From Enterobacteriaceae bacterium UBA5654 (GTDB lineage Bacteria; Pseudomonadota; Gammaproteobacteria; Enterobacterales; Enterobacteriaceae): a stretch of DNA of 64,000 nt. The notes under the pieces were generated by a model that searched no databases, was not told the DNA's origin, and saw only the letters and a list, made by a program, of their open reading frames with translations. The translations under genes were made by a program, and so were the position numbers. The stretch's first letter is position 1; every line of letters starts with the position of its first letter. The stretch is taken from NCBI GenBank assembly GCA_002421005.1, contig DIJC01000015.1:62001-126000 (forward strand), written 5' to 3'. Positions 8,298 to 17,064 of the stretch are shown here, one piece after another.

Positions 8298-8879
8298 ATG
8301 AATAGAGTGGTTATGAGTGTGAAACAATTACAATCCTTAGTTTTTATTGTCTTTTTTATTATGCCTCCGGCGTTTGCGGCAACCATCGGCACTATGATCG
8401 GCGATGGTGTGCGCACCGTCAGTAATAATGCGGCCGAAACCTGGCAGGAGCCGCAGCATTACGATCTTTATATTCCGGCAATCACCTGGCACGCGCGGTT
8501 TGCCTATGATAAGGAAAAAACCGATCGCTATAATGAGCGTCCGTGGGGCGCGGGTTTCGGGCAATCCCGCTGGGATGAAAAGGGCAACTGGCACGGCCTG
8601 TACTTTATGGCTTTTAAAGATTCCAACAACAAACTGGAGCCGATAGGGGGCTACGGCTGGGAGAAAACGTGGCGACCGCTGGCGGACGAAAACTTCCGCC
8701 TCGGCCTCGGCTATACCGCTGGCGTCACCGCTCGTGACAACTGGTATTACGTCCCGATACCGGTGCTGCTGCCGCTGGCTTCGGTCGGTTACGGCCCGGC
8801 GACGTTTCAGATGACGTACATTCCAGGCACCTATAACAACGGCAACGTTTACTTTGCCTGGCTGCGATTTCAGTTTTAA
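8298..8879 (+). CDS. pagP: PagP lipid A palmitoyltransferase
   Basis: Outer-membrane eight-stranded barrel enzyme that moves a palmitate from phospholipid to lipid A, increasing resistance to cationic peptides. 193 residues from the ATG at 8298; a second ATG at 8313 with a weak AGAG site gives 188, closer to the 186 of E. coli, so the start is uncertain by five codons. A signal peptide ends at PAFA. The catalytic His of ITWHARFAYDK and the Asp-Ser of FKDSNNK are present. The final strand ends in aromatic RFQF, the usual barrel C-terminus. In E. coli pagP lies directly beside dcuC; here the copper operon separates them. Confidence 0.95.
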   Translation: MNRVVMSVKQLQSLVFIVFFIMPPAFAATIGTMIGDGVRTVSNNAAETWQEPQHYDLYIPAITWHARFAYDKEKTDRYNERPWGAGFGQSRWDEKGNWHGLYFMAFKDSNNKLEPIGGYGWEKTWRPLADENFRLGLGYTAGVTARDNWYYVPIPVLLPLASVGYGPATFQMTYIPGTYNNGNVYFAWLRFQF

Positions 8880-9072
8880 GTTCGGCAAATCGGCCGTGCG
8901 ACAAGCGTCAATCGGCTAACGGACAGAAAAGAGCGAATTATGTGATGCGCTTAAAAAAGTTAGCGATTTTTATCACTTTTTCGCACTGTTTGACTGGACA
9001 AATCGCACCACAATTGTTGTACTGATACCCGACACAGCATTTGTGTCCTTTTTTCATGTAAAGGTAATTTTG

Positions 9073-9282
9073 ATGTCTAAGATTAAAGGTAACGTTAAGT
9101 GGTTTAATGAGTCCAAAGGATTCGGTTTCATTACTCCTGAAGATGGTAGCAAAGATGTATTCGTACACTTCTCCGCTATCCAGACCAATGGTTTCAAAAC
9201 TCTGGCTGAAGGTCAGCGTGTAGAGTTCGAAATCACTAACGGTGCCAAAGGCCCTTCTGCTGCAAACGTAACTGCTCTGTAA
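9073..9282 (+). CDS. cspE: Cold-shock-family RNA chaperone CspE
   Basis: 69 residues, one cold-shock domain with both RNA-binding motifs (KGFGFI and VFVHF). CspE is constitutively made, melts RNA hairpins and antiterminates transcription. The start at 9073 (MSKIKGNVKWF) follows an AAGGTAA ribosome site and gives the standard length. The gene has a long untranslated leader after pagP and its own intrinsic terminator. Codon usage looks like that of a highly expressed gene (GGT, CGT, CTG). Confidence 0.96.
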   Translation: MSKIKGNVKWFNESKGFGFITPEDGSKDVFVHFSAIQTNGFKTLAEGQRVEFEITNGAKGPSAANVTAL

Positions 9283-9305
9283 GTTCAACGACAGCACGAA
9301 TTCAA

Positions 9306-9332
9306 AACCCGCTCACGAGCGGGTTTTTTTTC
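9306..9332 (+). terminator. cspE intrinsic terminator
   Basis: AACCCGCT-CACG-AGCGGGTT stem followed by a run of eight T, 24 bp after the cspE stop. Confidence 0.9.
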
Positions 9333-9346
9333 GTCTGCGAGTCGGC

Positions 9347-9727
9347 CTATCGCGCCGTTGTCGAGACCAGCCAGAAGGCGAAGGCGGTGAAGGCAAGCGA
9401 TCCCAGCAGGTTCAGCGCAATATTCAGCAGCGCCCAGCTAAAACGCCCTTCCTGAAGCAGAAAAAACGCTTCGGCGGAAAAGGTGGAGAAGGTGGTCAGC
9501 CCGCCGCAAAAACCGGTGGTTACCAGCAGCTTCCAGACCGGATCGATATTCGTCATCCGGTTGAACCACGCCAGCCCCGCGCCAATAATCAACGCGCCTG
9601 CCAGATTCGCGGTTAACGTCCCGACAGGAATAGCATGATGCAGCGGATTAAATTTAAGACCCAGCCACCAGCGCAGAACGCTGCCGGTCCCGCCGCCAAT
9701 AAAAACGGCAATCAGCACTTGTAACAC
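9347..9727 (-). CDS. crcB: CrcB/Fluc fluoride exporter
   Basis: 126-residue inner-membrane protein with four hydrophobic helices; Fluc channels work as antiparallel dimers and let fluoride out. Family motifs present are GGGTGSVLR near the N-terminus, the GTLTANL helix with its conserved Asn, and TTGFCGGLTTFSTFS with the Phe/Thr fluoride track. The start codon is GTG. No fluoride riboswitch is visible upstream. It converges on cspE, sharing the terminator region. Confidence 0.94.
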   Translation of the reverse strand: MLQVLIAVFIGGGTGSVLRWWLGLKFNPLHHAIPVGTLTANLAGALIIGAGLAWFNRMTNIDPVWKLLVTTGFCGGLTTFSTFSAEAFFLLQEGRFSWALLNIALNLLGSLAFTAFAFWLVSTTAR

Positions 9728-9804
9728 GATGAATACCTGCTATTTCATAATAAACCGGATCAGTGTAACGCCAGATCCATTCACCGGGAATATGTGGAGT
9801 GTAT

Positions 9805-10593
9805 ATGATTATTGCCGCCGGGCAGTTCGCCGTCACGCCGCACTGGGAAACCAACGCGCGTATTTGCGTCAACCTGATGGCGCAGGCCGCCGAACGCGGC
9901 GCGAGTCTGCTGGTGCTGCCGGAAGCGCTGCTGGCGCGCCACGATGACGATCCTGACCTGTCGGTAAAGTCCGCCCAGCCGCTCGACGGCGGTTTTTTAA
10001 CGCGCCTGCGTGAAGAGAGTCAAAACAATGACCTTACCACCGTGCTGACGCTCCACGTGCCCTCCGCGCCGGGCAGGGCGGTAAATACGCTGGTGGCGCT
10101 GCGTGGAGGGGAGATTATCGCGCAGTACGCCAAACTGCATCTGTATGATGCGTTCAGTATCCAGGAGTCACAGCGGGTCGACGCTGGAGGCACTGTACCG
10201 CCGCTGATTGACGTCAACGGCATGAAGACAGGGCTGATGACCTGTTACGATTTGCGCTTCCCGGAGCTGGCAATAGCACACGCGCTGGCGGGTGCGGAAA
10301 TCCTGGTGCTGCCCGCCGCATGGGTACGCGGTCCGCTGAAAGAGCACCACTGGTCAACGTTGCTGGCCGCGCGGGCGCTGGACACCACCTGCTATGTGGT
10401 CGCGGCGGGCGAATGCGGCAGCAAAAATATCGGCCAGAGCCGGATTATCTCCCCGGCTGGCGTGACTCTGGCGGGCGCTGCCGATGCGCCGCAGCTTATC
10501 CTTGCTGACGCAGACCGCGCAGAGCTTGAGCAGTTTCGCAGCAAACTGCCTGTTTTACGCAACCGAAAGTTTGCGCCGCCGCAACTATTGTGA
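9805..10593 (+). CDS. ybeM: Nitrilase-family deaminated-glutathione amidase (YbeM)
   Basis: 262 residues from the ATG at 9805, which has a GGAG site 5 bases upstream. The nitrilase triad is visible: Glu in VLPEALL, Lys in YAKLHLYDAF and Cys in MTCYDLRFPE. By homology to mammalian Nit1 and its bacterial relatives it hydrolyses deaminated glutathione, a metabolite-repair reaction in the cytosol. In E. coli K-12 I recall this locus as disrupted; here it is a full-length intact gene. It stands alone, with tatE following 127 bp later under its own promoter. Confidence 0.88.
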   Translation: MIIAAGQFAVTPHWETNARICVNLMAQAAERGASLLVLPEALLARHDDDPDLSVKSAQPLDGGFLTRLREESQNNDLTTVLTLHVPSAPGRAVNTLVALRGGEIIAQYAKLHLYDAFSIQESQRVDAGGTVPPLIDVNGMKTGLMTCYDLRFPELAIAHALAGAEILVLPAAWVRGPLKEHHWSTLLAARALDTTCYVVAAGECGSKNIGQSRIISPAGVTLAGAADAPQLILADADRAELEQFRSKLPVLRNRKFAPPQLL

Positions 10594-10611
10594 CGTTTTT
10601 TTAAACAATAC

Positions 10612-10641
10612 TTGATTCACCTTGTTACAGATTGCTATTGT
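10612..10641 (+). promoter_or_regulatory. Probable tatE promoter
   Basis: TTGATT and TATTGT spaced 18 bp, about 80 bp before the tatE start codon. A sigma-70-like match read by eye; no transcription start data. Confidence 0.4.
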
Positions 10642-10720
10642 GTCTTCGCCGCAAATGTCCGTTAATAGACGCTGGTTTTTGTGGCGTTTTATGCAGCCTG
10701 TTTTTTTGAAGAAGGTAACT

Positions 10721-10924
10721 ATGGGTGAGATTAGCATTACCAAACTGCTGGTTGTTGCAGCACTGATTGTTCTGGTGTTTGGTACGAAGAAACTGCGTAC
10801 CCTGGGCGGAGACCTGGGCACGGCAATCAAGGGCTTCAAGAAAGCCATGAATGATGACGACACGACTGCGAAGAAAAGCGCGGAAGGCGATATTCCGGCA
10901 GAACGGATCACGCATAAAGAGTAA
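10721..10924 (+). CDS. tatE: TatE, Sec-independent translocase subunit
   Basis: 67 residues, the same length as E. coli TatE. It has the TatA-family layout: a short N-terminal membrane helix (LLVVAALIVLVFG), the FGTKKLR hinge, then an amphipathic helix (LGTAIKGFKKAM) and an acidic, lysine-rich tail. It joins TatABC in the inner membrane to export folded twin-arginine substrates. The ribosome site GAAGGTAACT lies just before the ATG. Followed at once by a strong terminator. Confidence 0.95.
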   Translation: MGEISITKLLVVAALIVLVFGTKKLRTLGGDLGTAIKGFKKAMNDDDTTAKKSAEGDIPAERITHKE

Positions 10925-10942
10925 CGGCAACGCTAAGGCTTG

Positions 10943-10981
10943 CAAAAAAAAACCGGCACATCGCGATGGCCGGTTTTTTTA
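10943..10981. terminator. Bidirectional terminator between tatE and lipA
   Basis: A-rich arm, AAAACCGGC ... GCCGGTTTT stem with an inner CAT/ATG stem, then T7. It can end both tatE (plus) and lipA (minus) transcripts. Confidence 0.85.
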
Positions 10982-11012
10982 TGTCAAATGTAAGCGGGTA
11001 TATTTTTCGCGC

Positions 11013-11978
11013 TTACTTCACTTCAATCCCTTTCGCCTGCAAATCGGCGTGATAGGAAGAGCGGACAAACGGACCGCAGGCAGCGTGGGTGAAGCCCATC
11101 GCCAGCGCTTCCGCTTTCATTTCATCAAACTCATCCGGGCTAACGTAACGCTGTACCGGAAGATGGTGACGGCTTGGTTGCAGGTATTGCCCCAGCGTCA
11201 GCATGGTCACGCCGTGACGACGCAGATCGCGCATCACCTCAATGATTTCCGCATTGGTTTCGCCCAGGCCCACCATCAGACCGGACTTGGTCGGAATTTC
11301 CGGGTGCGCTTCTTTAAAACGCTCCAGCAGCTTCAGCGACCAGTTGTAATCCGCGCCCGGACGCACCTGACGATAAACACGCGGCACGTTTTCAAGGTTG
11401 TGGTTAAACACATCCGGCGGCGTGGCGTTAAGGATATCCAGCGCGCGATCCATACGGCCACGGAAATCCGGCACGAGGGTTTCGATGCGAATTGACGGGC
11501 TTTTTTCGCGGATTGCAGTAATACAGTCGGCAAAATGCTGTGCGCCACCGTCGCGCAGATCGTCACGATCCACCGAGGTGATCACCACATACCGCAGTGC
11601 CATATCCGCGATGGTCTGCGCCAGTTTTTGCGGTTCACCGGCGTCCGGCGCTATCGGGCGACCGTGGGCCACGTCACAGAACGGGCAGCGACGGGTGCAA
11701 ATAGCACCGAGGATCATAAACGTGGCGGTGCCATGGTTAAAACATTCTGCCAGATTCGGACAGGAGGCTTCTTCGCAGACAGAGTGCAGGCCGTTTTTGC
11801 GCATCGCCGCTTTAATACCCTGGATACGGGAAGAGTCAGCCGGAAGCTTAATTTTCATCCATTCCGGTTTTCGCAGCAGCTCTTCGCGCTCAGTTGCTAC
11901 GTTTTTTACCGGGATAAGGGCCATCTTATCGGCGTCGCGGTACTTAACACCGCGTTCCATCACAATGGGTTTACTCAT
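11013..11978 (-). CDS. lipA: Lipoyl synthase LipA
   Basis: 321-residue radical-SAM enzyme that inserts two sulfurs into octanoyl groups on lipoyl domains. Both iron-sulfur sites are visible: the auxiliary cluster cysteines in CEEASCPNLAEC and the radical-SAM CTRRCPFC. The C-terminal RSSYHAD carries the conserved Ser that ligates the auxiliary cluster. It acts after LipB, encoded two genes upstream on the same strand. Length matches E. coli. Confidence 0.97.
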   Translation of the reverse strand: MSKPIVMERGVKYRDADKMALIPVKNVATEREELLRKPEWMKIKLPADSSRIQGIKAAMRKNGLHSVCEEASCPNLAECFNHGTATFMILGAICTRRCPFCDVAHGRPIAPDAGEPQKLAQTIADMALRYVVITSVDRDDLRDGGAQHFADCITAIREKSPSIRIETLVPDFRGRMDRALDILNATPPDVFNHNLENVPRVYRQVRPGADYNWSLKLLERFKEAHPEIPTKSGLMVGLGETNAEIIEVMRDLRRHGVTMLTLGQYLQPSRHHLPVQRYVSPDEFDEMKAEALAMGFTHAACGPFVRSSYHADLQAKGIEVK

Positions 11979-12188
11979 AGCGTGCGTGTTCCAGTTGCGG
12001 ATAACGAAGGAAAGCGTTTCAATTCAATGAAATGTTGTATTTATCAACTATTTTTGAATTCACTCCACGCAGTATAACATTGATGCAGGGATGAAAGCAG
12101 CCTGCCAGGGCAGCTATTTGTGAAATAGTTGTTGTTTTTGTTCACATGCCCTGGCGGAATGGGCGAAGATTTTCTAATGCGAAATAAA

Positions 12189-13166
12189 TCAGAACGCCTG
12201 GCGAATCACTTTTATCACATTTTGCAAAATGGGATCGCGCAGGCTTAGCTTGTTGTAATGCAATGAAAAATCCATCTTCTCTTCGCTAAGCGGCGGGTAG
12301 TCAATGGTGCGTAGCGGCCAGCAGGAGGCGAAAAGCGAGTAGATGCGTTCCGGCATCAGACCGATCAGATCGCTGTCGGCAATCAGGGCGGCAATTGTAA
12401 ACAGGTTGTAGCTACTGAAGCTCACCTGACGATCCGGGAACAGTTCGTAAATACGTTTACGCAGGTCGCCGTGGCTCTGTCCGTCCAGCATCAGCAGCGT
12501 GTGTTGATGCTGGCGCAGCGTATCGGTATCGACCGGCTGGCCCAGCGCAGGGTGGCCGTCGCGGCAGACCAGCACCAGTTTATCGGTATACAGCACATGG
12601 TGGGCGAGGGCGCGCGCGGTCAGCACATAGCTGTCGATTACTAAATCGGCCTGGAACTGACTTAATTTATTGATGGCATCCGTGACCGGAATATTGCGCA
12701 GCAGCAACTGCGGAAATTCTTCGCGTACCGCCTTATAAATAGTCGGCATCACCAGCGCACCGATAGATGACGAGGTGGCAATGGTGATCGTGCGCTGTTT
12801 ATCATAGCTGCCGGTTAAATCCAGCGCGCCGAGGATCGACTCCATTCCCTGGCTAATGTACTCATGTAAATGGCTGGCGTAAGCGGTGGGCGTTACCCCC
12901 TGGCCTTTACGAATAAAAAGCGGATCGGGAAATATTGCCCGTAATTTCTGAATCGACTGACTAATAGCCGAGGGCGTGAGGTTGAGAATTTTCGCTGCGT
13001 TAACAATCCCTTTATGCACATAGACCGCCTCAAAAATAGTCAGGAGGTTGAGGTCAATATTCCGGAGTGTACGAAAAATTTGCGGGTTATCGTCCTCACG
13101 CAGTGGTTTTATTCGTTTTTCTGGCAGGTCGTTGTAATCCACGCTTAGGCTCCATTTTTCATCCAC
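12189..13166 (-). CDS. ybeF: LysR-family regulator YbeF
   Basis: 325 residues from a GTG start; the LysR helix-turn-helix runs over about residues 35-95 (NLLTIFEAVYVHKGIVNAAK then LTPSAISQSIQKLR), followed by a periplasmic-binding-like effector domain. The placement between lipA and lipB matches E. coli ybeF, but identity to E. coli looks clearly lower in the effector half than for neighbours. The first ~25 residues are poorly conserved and the true start may be internal. Its effector and targets are not evident. The gene is transcribed separately, with 210 bp to lipA and about 277 bp to lipB. Confidence 0.85.
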   Translation of the reverse strand: MDEKWSLSVDYNDLPEKRIKPLREDDNPQIFRTLRNIDLNLLTIFEAVYVHKGIVNAAKILNLTPSAISQSIQKLRAIFPDPLFIRKGQGVTPTAYASHLHEYISQGMESILGALDLTGSYDKQRTITIATSSSIGALVMPTIYKAVREEFPQLLLRNIPVTDAINKLSQFQADLVIDSYVLTARALAHHVLYTDKLVLVCRDGHPALGQPVDTDTLRQHQHTLLMLDGQSHGDLRKRIYELFPDRQVSFSSYNLFTIAALIADSDLIGLMPERIYSLFASCWPLRTIDYPPLSEEKMDFSLHYNKLSLRDPILQNVIKVIRQAF

Positions 13167-13443
13167 AATATGAATGATAGCTGATGCTGATCTTGTTGTT
13201 ATTATCGTCTCAATTATTGCAGGGGAGAATGATATTTATCTTAAATATTAAAAGTTTATCTGTTTGTCACATGTGTGAAAAGCCCGCGATCGCAAAAATC
13301 GCCGCCTCGTTTCACTCGACAACTCTTTCATTATTAAAACAAATCAAGCGAAATGAAAATATAGAAAGTTCAGGAACTTGTAAAGAAAAAAGGGGATAAA
13401 GAGACGGCGGACACAAAAATAACGCGCCGCCGCGCTTAACGAG

Positions 13444-14085
13444 TTAAGTAGGGATATATTGATAAGGCGGATTGTTTAGCAGCGCTAAAAAATGGCCTAC
13501 TAATACAGGGGAAATAGAATCCGTGCTGGCGTCTTTCACCCATTCGCTCAGCTGGGCCATTTCCATTCCGGCATAGCCGCAGGGATTGATGCGTAAAAAA
13601 GGCGAGAGATCCATCGCGATATTGAGCGCCAGGCCGTGAAACGAACAGCCTTTACGAATGCGCAGACCCAGCGAGCAAATTTTCTTTTCGCCAACGTATA
13701 CGCCGGGGGCATCCGCGCGCGGATGCGCGTCGACCGCAAACTGTGCCAGCGTGTTGACGACCGTTTGCTCAAGGACTGTGACCAGCTCCCGCACGCCAAG
13801 CTTGCGCCGCTTCAGGTTCAGCAGGACGTACATAACCTGTTGGCCGGGGCCGTGGTAGGTCACCTGGCCGCCTCTGTCGCTCTGGATCACCGGGATGTCG
13901 CCGGGTACCAGAACATGTTCCGCTTTACCTGCCTGACCCTGGGTGAAAACCGGCATATGTTCCACCAGCCAGATTTCATCCGGGGTGTTTTCATCGCGCG
14001 AGTCGGTAAATTCATGCATCGCCTGCGAAACGGGTTCATAGGGCTGAAGGCCCAGGCGACGAATAAGGATGGTGTCCTGAAGCAA
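13444..14085 (-). CDS. lipB: LipB octanoyl-ACP:protein octanoyltransferase
   Basis: 213 residues, same as E. coli, using a TTG start at 14085. It transfers octanoate from acyl-carrier protein to lipoyl domains. Motifs are RGGQVTYHGPGQQVMY, SLGLRIRKGCSFHG with the catalytic Lys region, and NPCGYAGMEM with the active-site Cys. It lies downstream of ybeD on the same strand. About 277 bp between lipB and ybeF hold nothing I can name. Confidence 0.95.
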   Translation of the reverse strand: MLQDTILIRRLGLQPYEPVSQAMHEFTDSRDENTPDEIWLVEHMPVFTQGQAGKAEHVLVPGDIPVIQSDRGGQVTYHGPGQQVMYVLLNLKRRKLGVRELVTVLEQTVVNTLAQFAVDAHPRADAPGVYVGEKKICSLGLRIRKGCSFHGLALNIAMDLSPFLRINPCGYAGMEMAQLSEWVKDASTDSISPVLVGHFLALLNNPPYQYIPT

Positions 14086-14171
14086 AACGCAGTCTCCGGG
14101 GAGGGATCGTGCCGGGGATTATATCACACAGAAAAATGCGTTACCCGGCGGATACCGGGTAACTGAATGGT

Positions 14172-14435
14172 TTACAGCACCATACGGACAATTTCGATAT
14201 TGCCCAGCTCTTCATAAAGCGTTTCAACCTGCTCAATATGCGTGGCGTTAATGGTGATGGATACCGAGTGGTAGTTGCCTTTGCTGCTCGGTTTTATCTG
14301 CGGGGAGTAGTCACCAGGCGCATGGCGCTGTACCACTTCAACCACCTGATCCACCAGCTCAGGTTTCGCCAGACCCATTACCTTATAGGTAAACGGGGTA
14401 GGGAATTCCAGCAGTTCGTTAAGTTTGGTTTTCAT
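14172..14435 (-). CDS. ybeD: YbeD, small ACT-like DUF493 protein
   Basis: 87 residues (MKTKLNELLEFPTPFTYKVM...), with a ferredoxin-like alpha/beta fold known from the E. coli structure that resembles regulatory ACT domains. Function is not established; its conserved position beside lipB suggests a link to lipoate metabolism. The ATG at 14435 gives the E. coli length; a longer in-frame reading upstream runs into the dacA terminator and is unlikely. Confidence 0.93.
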   Translation of the reverse strand: MKTKLNELLEFPTPFTYKVMGLAKPELVDQVVEVVQRHAPGDYSPQIKPSSKGNYHSVSITINATHIEQVETLYEELGNIEIVRMVL

Positions 14436-14452
14436 GTCAGCTCCGGCGTTAC

Positions 14453-14486
14453 AAAAAAGAATAACTCCCACGGGCGCGGGAGTTAT
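14453..14486 (-). terminator. dacA terminator
   Basis: ATAACTCCC / GGGAGTTAT 9-bp stem; on the minus strand it is followed by TCTTTTTTG. It separates dacA from ybeD. Confidence 0.8.
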
Positions 14487-14537
14487 CAGGATGAATAGTA
14501 TATGGGGGCGAGCGCCCGGTTTTCAATAGGCTAAATA

Positions 14538-15752
14538 TTAACCAAACCAGTGGTGGAACATTAGCTTAATGTAATCAATCATTTTACCGAAGAAATTCCC
14601 TTCCGGGATCTCCTGGAGCACCACCAGCGGGCGTTGTTCGATGATTTTGCCATCAAGCTGGAAGTTGATCGTACCGACAACCTGGTTTTTTTGCAGCGGG
14701 GCATGAAGCTCCGGGTTGTTCAGCACGTAGCTGGCTTTCAGATCTTTCATCCGACCGCGCGGAATGGTCAGGTAAACGTCTTTATCAACGCCCAGCGAGG
14801 CGCGATCGCTGTCGCCAAACCATGCCGGTTCAGAGGCAAACTCTTTGCCCGTTTTCAGCGGATTGACGGTTTCAAAGAAGCGGAAACCCCAGGTCAGCAG
14901 CTTTTTACTTTCTGCTTCACGGCCTTTGAAGGTGCGCCCGCCCATCACGGCGGAAATGAGGCGCATCTGGCCTTCGGTCGCAGAAGCCACGAGGTTGTAG
15001 CCTGCTTTGTCGGTGTGACCGGTTTTGATGCCGTCCACATTCAGGCTGTTATCCCACAGCAGGCCGTTACGGTTGGTCTGGCGGATGCCGTTAAAGGTGA
15101 ACTCTTTTTCTTTATAGATGGTGTATTCGTTCGGTACATCGCGGATCAGCGCCTGACCGATCAACGCCATATCGCGAGCAGAGCTGTACTGACCATCAGC
15201 ATCCAGCCCGTGAACGGTCTGGAAATGGGTGTTTTTCAGGCCCAGCGCATTGACGTAGCTGTTCATCAGGCCGACAAACGCGTCCTGGCTACCGGCGGAA
15301 AAATCGGCCATCGCCACGCAGGCGTCGTTACCGGATTGCAGGTTAATCCCACGGATTAACTGGGCCACAGGCACCTGCATTCCCGGCTTCAGGAACATCA
15401 GGGAGGAGCCTTTAAACACCGGGTTTCCGGTCGCCCATGCGTCGTTGTTGATGGTGACCAGATCGCTCTCTTTAAACTTCCCGGCTTTCATTGCCTGACC
15501 GATGACGTAGCTGGTCATCATTTTGGTCAGGCTGGCCGGATCGCGGCGGGCGTCGGCATTTTGTTCTGCCAGTACCTTTCCGGAGTTGTAATCAATCAGG
15601 ATGTACGACTCCGCATCGATTTGCGGAACGCCGGGGATCATGGTTTTGATATTCAGATCGTCGGCATGCGCGGCAGAGACGAGCGTAGCAACGGAAAGAA
15701 CAGACGTGAGCGCCAGGCGCTGCACGGAACGAACGGAAAAAGTGGTCTTCAT
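14538..15752 (-). CDS. dacA: D-alanyl-D-alanine carboxypeptidase PBP5
   Basis: 404 residues with a signal peptide ending AHA. It trims the terminal D-Ala from peptidoglycan pentapeptides. Penicillin-binding motifs are present: SLTK (nucleophile Ser), SGN and KTG. The C-terminal helix FFGKMIDYIKLMFHHWFG is the amphipathic anchor that holds PBP5 to the outer face of the inner membrane. It lies downstream of rlpA on the same strand with a 138-bp gap, then has its own terminator. Confidence 0.97.
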   Translation of the reverse strand: MKTTFSVRSVQRLALTSVLSVATLVSAAHADDLNIKTMIPGVPQIDAESYILIDYNSGKVLAEQNADARRDPASLTKMMTSYVIGQAMKAGKFKESDLVTINNDAWATGNPVFKGSSLMFLKPGMQVPVAQLIRGINLQSGNDACVAMADFSAGSQDAFVGLMNSYVNALGLKNTHFQTVHGLDADGQYSSARDMALIGQALIRDVPNEYTIYKEKEFTFNGIRQTNRNGLLWDNSLNVDGIKTGHTDKAGYNLVASATEGQMRLISAVMGGRTFKGREAESKKLLTWGFRFFETVNPLKTGKEFASEPAWFGDSDRASLGVDKDVYLTIPRGRMKDLKASYVLNNPELHAPLQKNQVVGTINFQLDGKIIEQRPLVVLQEIPEGNFFGKMIDYIKLMFHHWFG

Positions 15753-15890
15753 GGTCAGAAAAACGACATCCGTGATGGAGTTAGAAAAAGTGCCCTACTA
15801 TAGCAAAAGCTATACGGACCGGCATCTGACATTGCGCATGACTTTGTTGCTGTCATTTACAGAAATTGACAAAATCAGATGCCCCGAAAA

Positions 15891-17051
15891 TTAATTTGCG
15901 CCAGCGATAAACGACTGAAGCTGGGCTTCAGTTTGTAAACGCTGCTGAAGCGCGGTGGCTTCCTGCTTAGAGCTGAACGGCCCAAGCTGAATGCGCCATA
16001 CCGCACCGTTTTGCACAACGCGGCCCGGAACCGAAAACTGCTGGCCCAGACGTTGCTGGTACTGCTGGGCGCGGCCCTGGTCGCTGACGGCACCAACCTG
16101 AACCACATAATTGCCGCTGGCAGCGGGCACAGCGCTGGCCGCCGGCGCGGTGATGGGCGCAGCGGTGTTATTGGGCGCAGCAACCGGAGCAGCGATGTTA
16201 TTTGCCGCGGCGACCGGCGCGGCAGGCTGGCTGGCCGAAGCAACCGCAGGCTGCGCGGCAGGTGCTTCGTTACTCTCCAGCACCCCCGAACTCAGCGTGG
16301 TCGGCGCACCGAGAAAACCGCTGCTTTTCACTGGGGCACCGACACCGCCATCTTCAGGCTGCAACGTGCTGTTATCGATCGCCCGCACGTCGCCCGGCGA
16401 CTGGGAAGCGGCCTGCGGTACAGAAGAGGCGCTGCCCATGCCACCGCTTAAATCTGGGCGATCGGGCAGAGCGTAAGTTTGTTTCGCCACGGTCGTACAG
16501 GCCATGCCAGGGCCGGACAAGGAGCCGTCCTGGGCAACGATAATCGGATCGATACGCACTTTGGTATTATTGGACGTATTCAGGCGGTCGGCGGCGGCGC
16601 GCGAGAGTGAAATCACCCGGTCATTACCGTACGGCCCGCGATCGTTAATCCGTACCACAATCATGCGTCCGTTCGCCATGTTGGTGATACGGGCATAGCT
16701 GGGCACTGGCAGGGTCGGATGCGCCGCGGTCAGCTGCATAGGGTCAAACTCTTCGCCCGATGCGGTCAGATTGCTTCCCGGCTCGGCATCGTAAATAGCG
16801 GCAAGCCCGGCCTGGCTGAAGCGCGACGGGTCCTGCACAATTTTGTAGCTTTTGCCGTCACGTTGATAATCCTGATTGACCGAGGCGTTCAGCGGCTCGT
16901 AGCGCGGATCGGCCCCACCGATCTCGGTGACCGGGCCGTTACAGACCGCAGGCTGCGGAGGCGCGACGTTTTGTTGCTGCTGATCGGTATCATTCGTACA
17001 TGACGTCAGCAGCCCTGCTGCTATGCAAATCCCGAGACAAAGCTTCCGCAT
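15891..17051 (-). CDS. rlpA: RlpA septal lytic transglycosylase lipoprotein
   Basis: 386 residues from the ATG ending at 17051. It has a lipoprotein signal with lipobox LLTSC, a double-psi beta-barrel domain (about residues 80-175; GEEFDPMQLTAAHPTLPVPS, VRINDRGPYGNDR), a low-complexity linker of Ala/Pro/Asn repeats (about 255-310) and a C-terminal SPOR domain that binds denuded glycan at the septum. It is slightly longer than E. coli RlpA (362), mostly because of the linker. In E. coli it binds septa but lytic activity is best shown in Pseudomonas. The gene follows rodA by 13 bp. Confidence 0.94.
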   Translation of the reverse strand: MRKLCLGICIAAGLLTSCTNDTDQQQQNVAPPQPAVCNGPVTEIGGADPRYEPLNASVNQDYQRDGKSYKIVQDPSRFSQAGLAAIYDAEPGSNLTASGEEFDPMQLTAAHPTLPVPSYARITNMANGRMIVVRINDRGPYGNDRVISLSRAAADRLNTSNNTKVRIDPIIVAQDGSLSGPGMACTTVAKQTYALPDRPDLSGGMGSASSVPQAASQSPGDVRAIDNSTLQPEDGGVGAPVKSSGFLGAPTTLSSGVLESNEAPAAQPAVASASQPAAPVAAANNIAAPVAAPNNTAAPITAPAASAVPAASGNYVVQVGAVSDQGRAQQYQQRLGQQFSVPGRVVQNGAVWRIQLGPFSSKQEATALQQRLQTEAQLQSFIAGAN

Positions 17052-17064
17052 TGCGCACCACCCC

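Noticed and set aside
13184..13399. 71-codon plus-strand ORF between ybeF and lipB
   Set aside because: Low-complexity start, no homology or ribosome site; lies in the ybeF promoter region.
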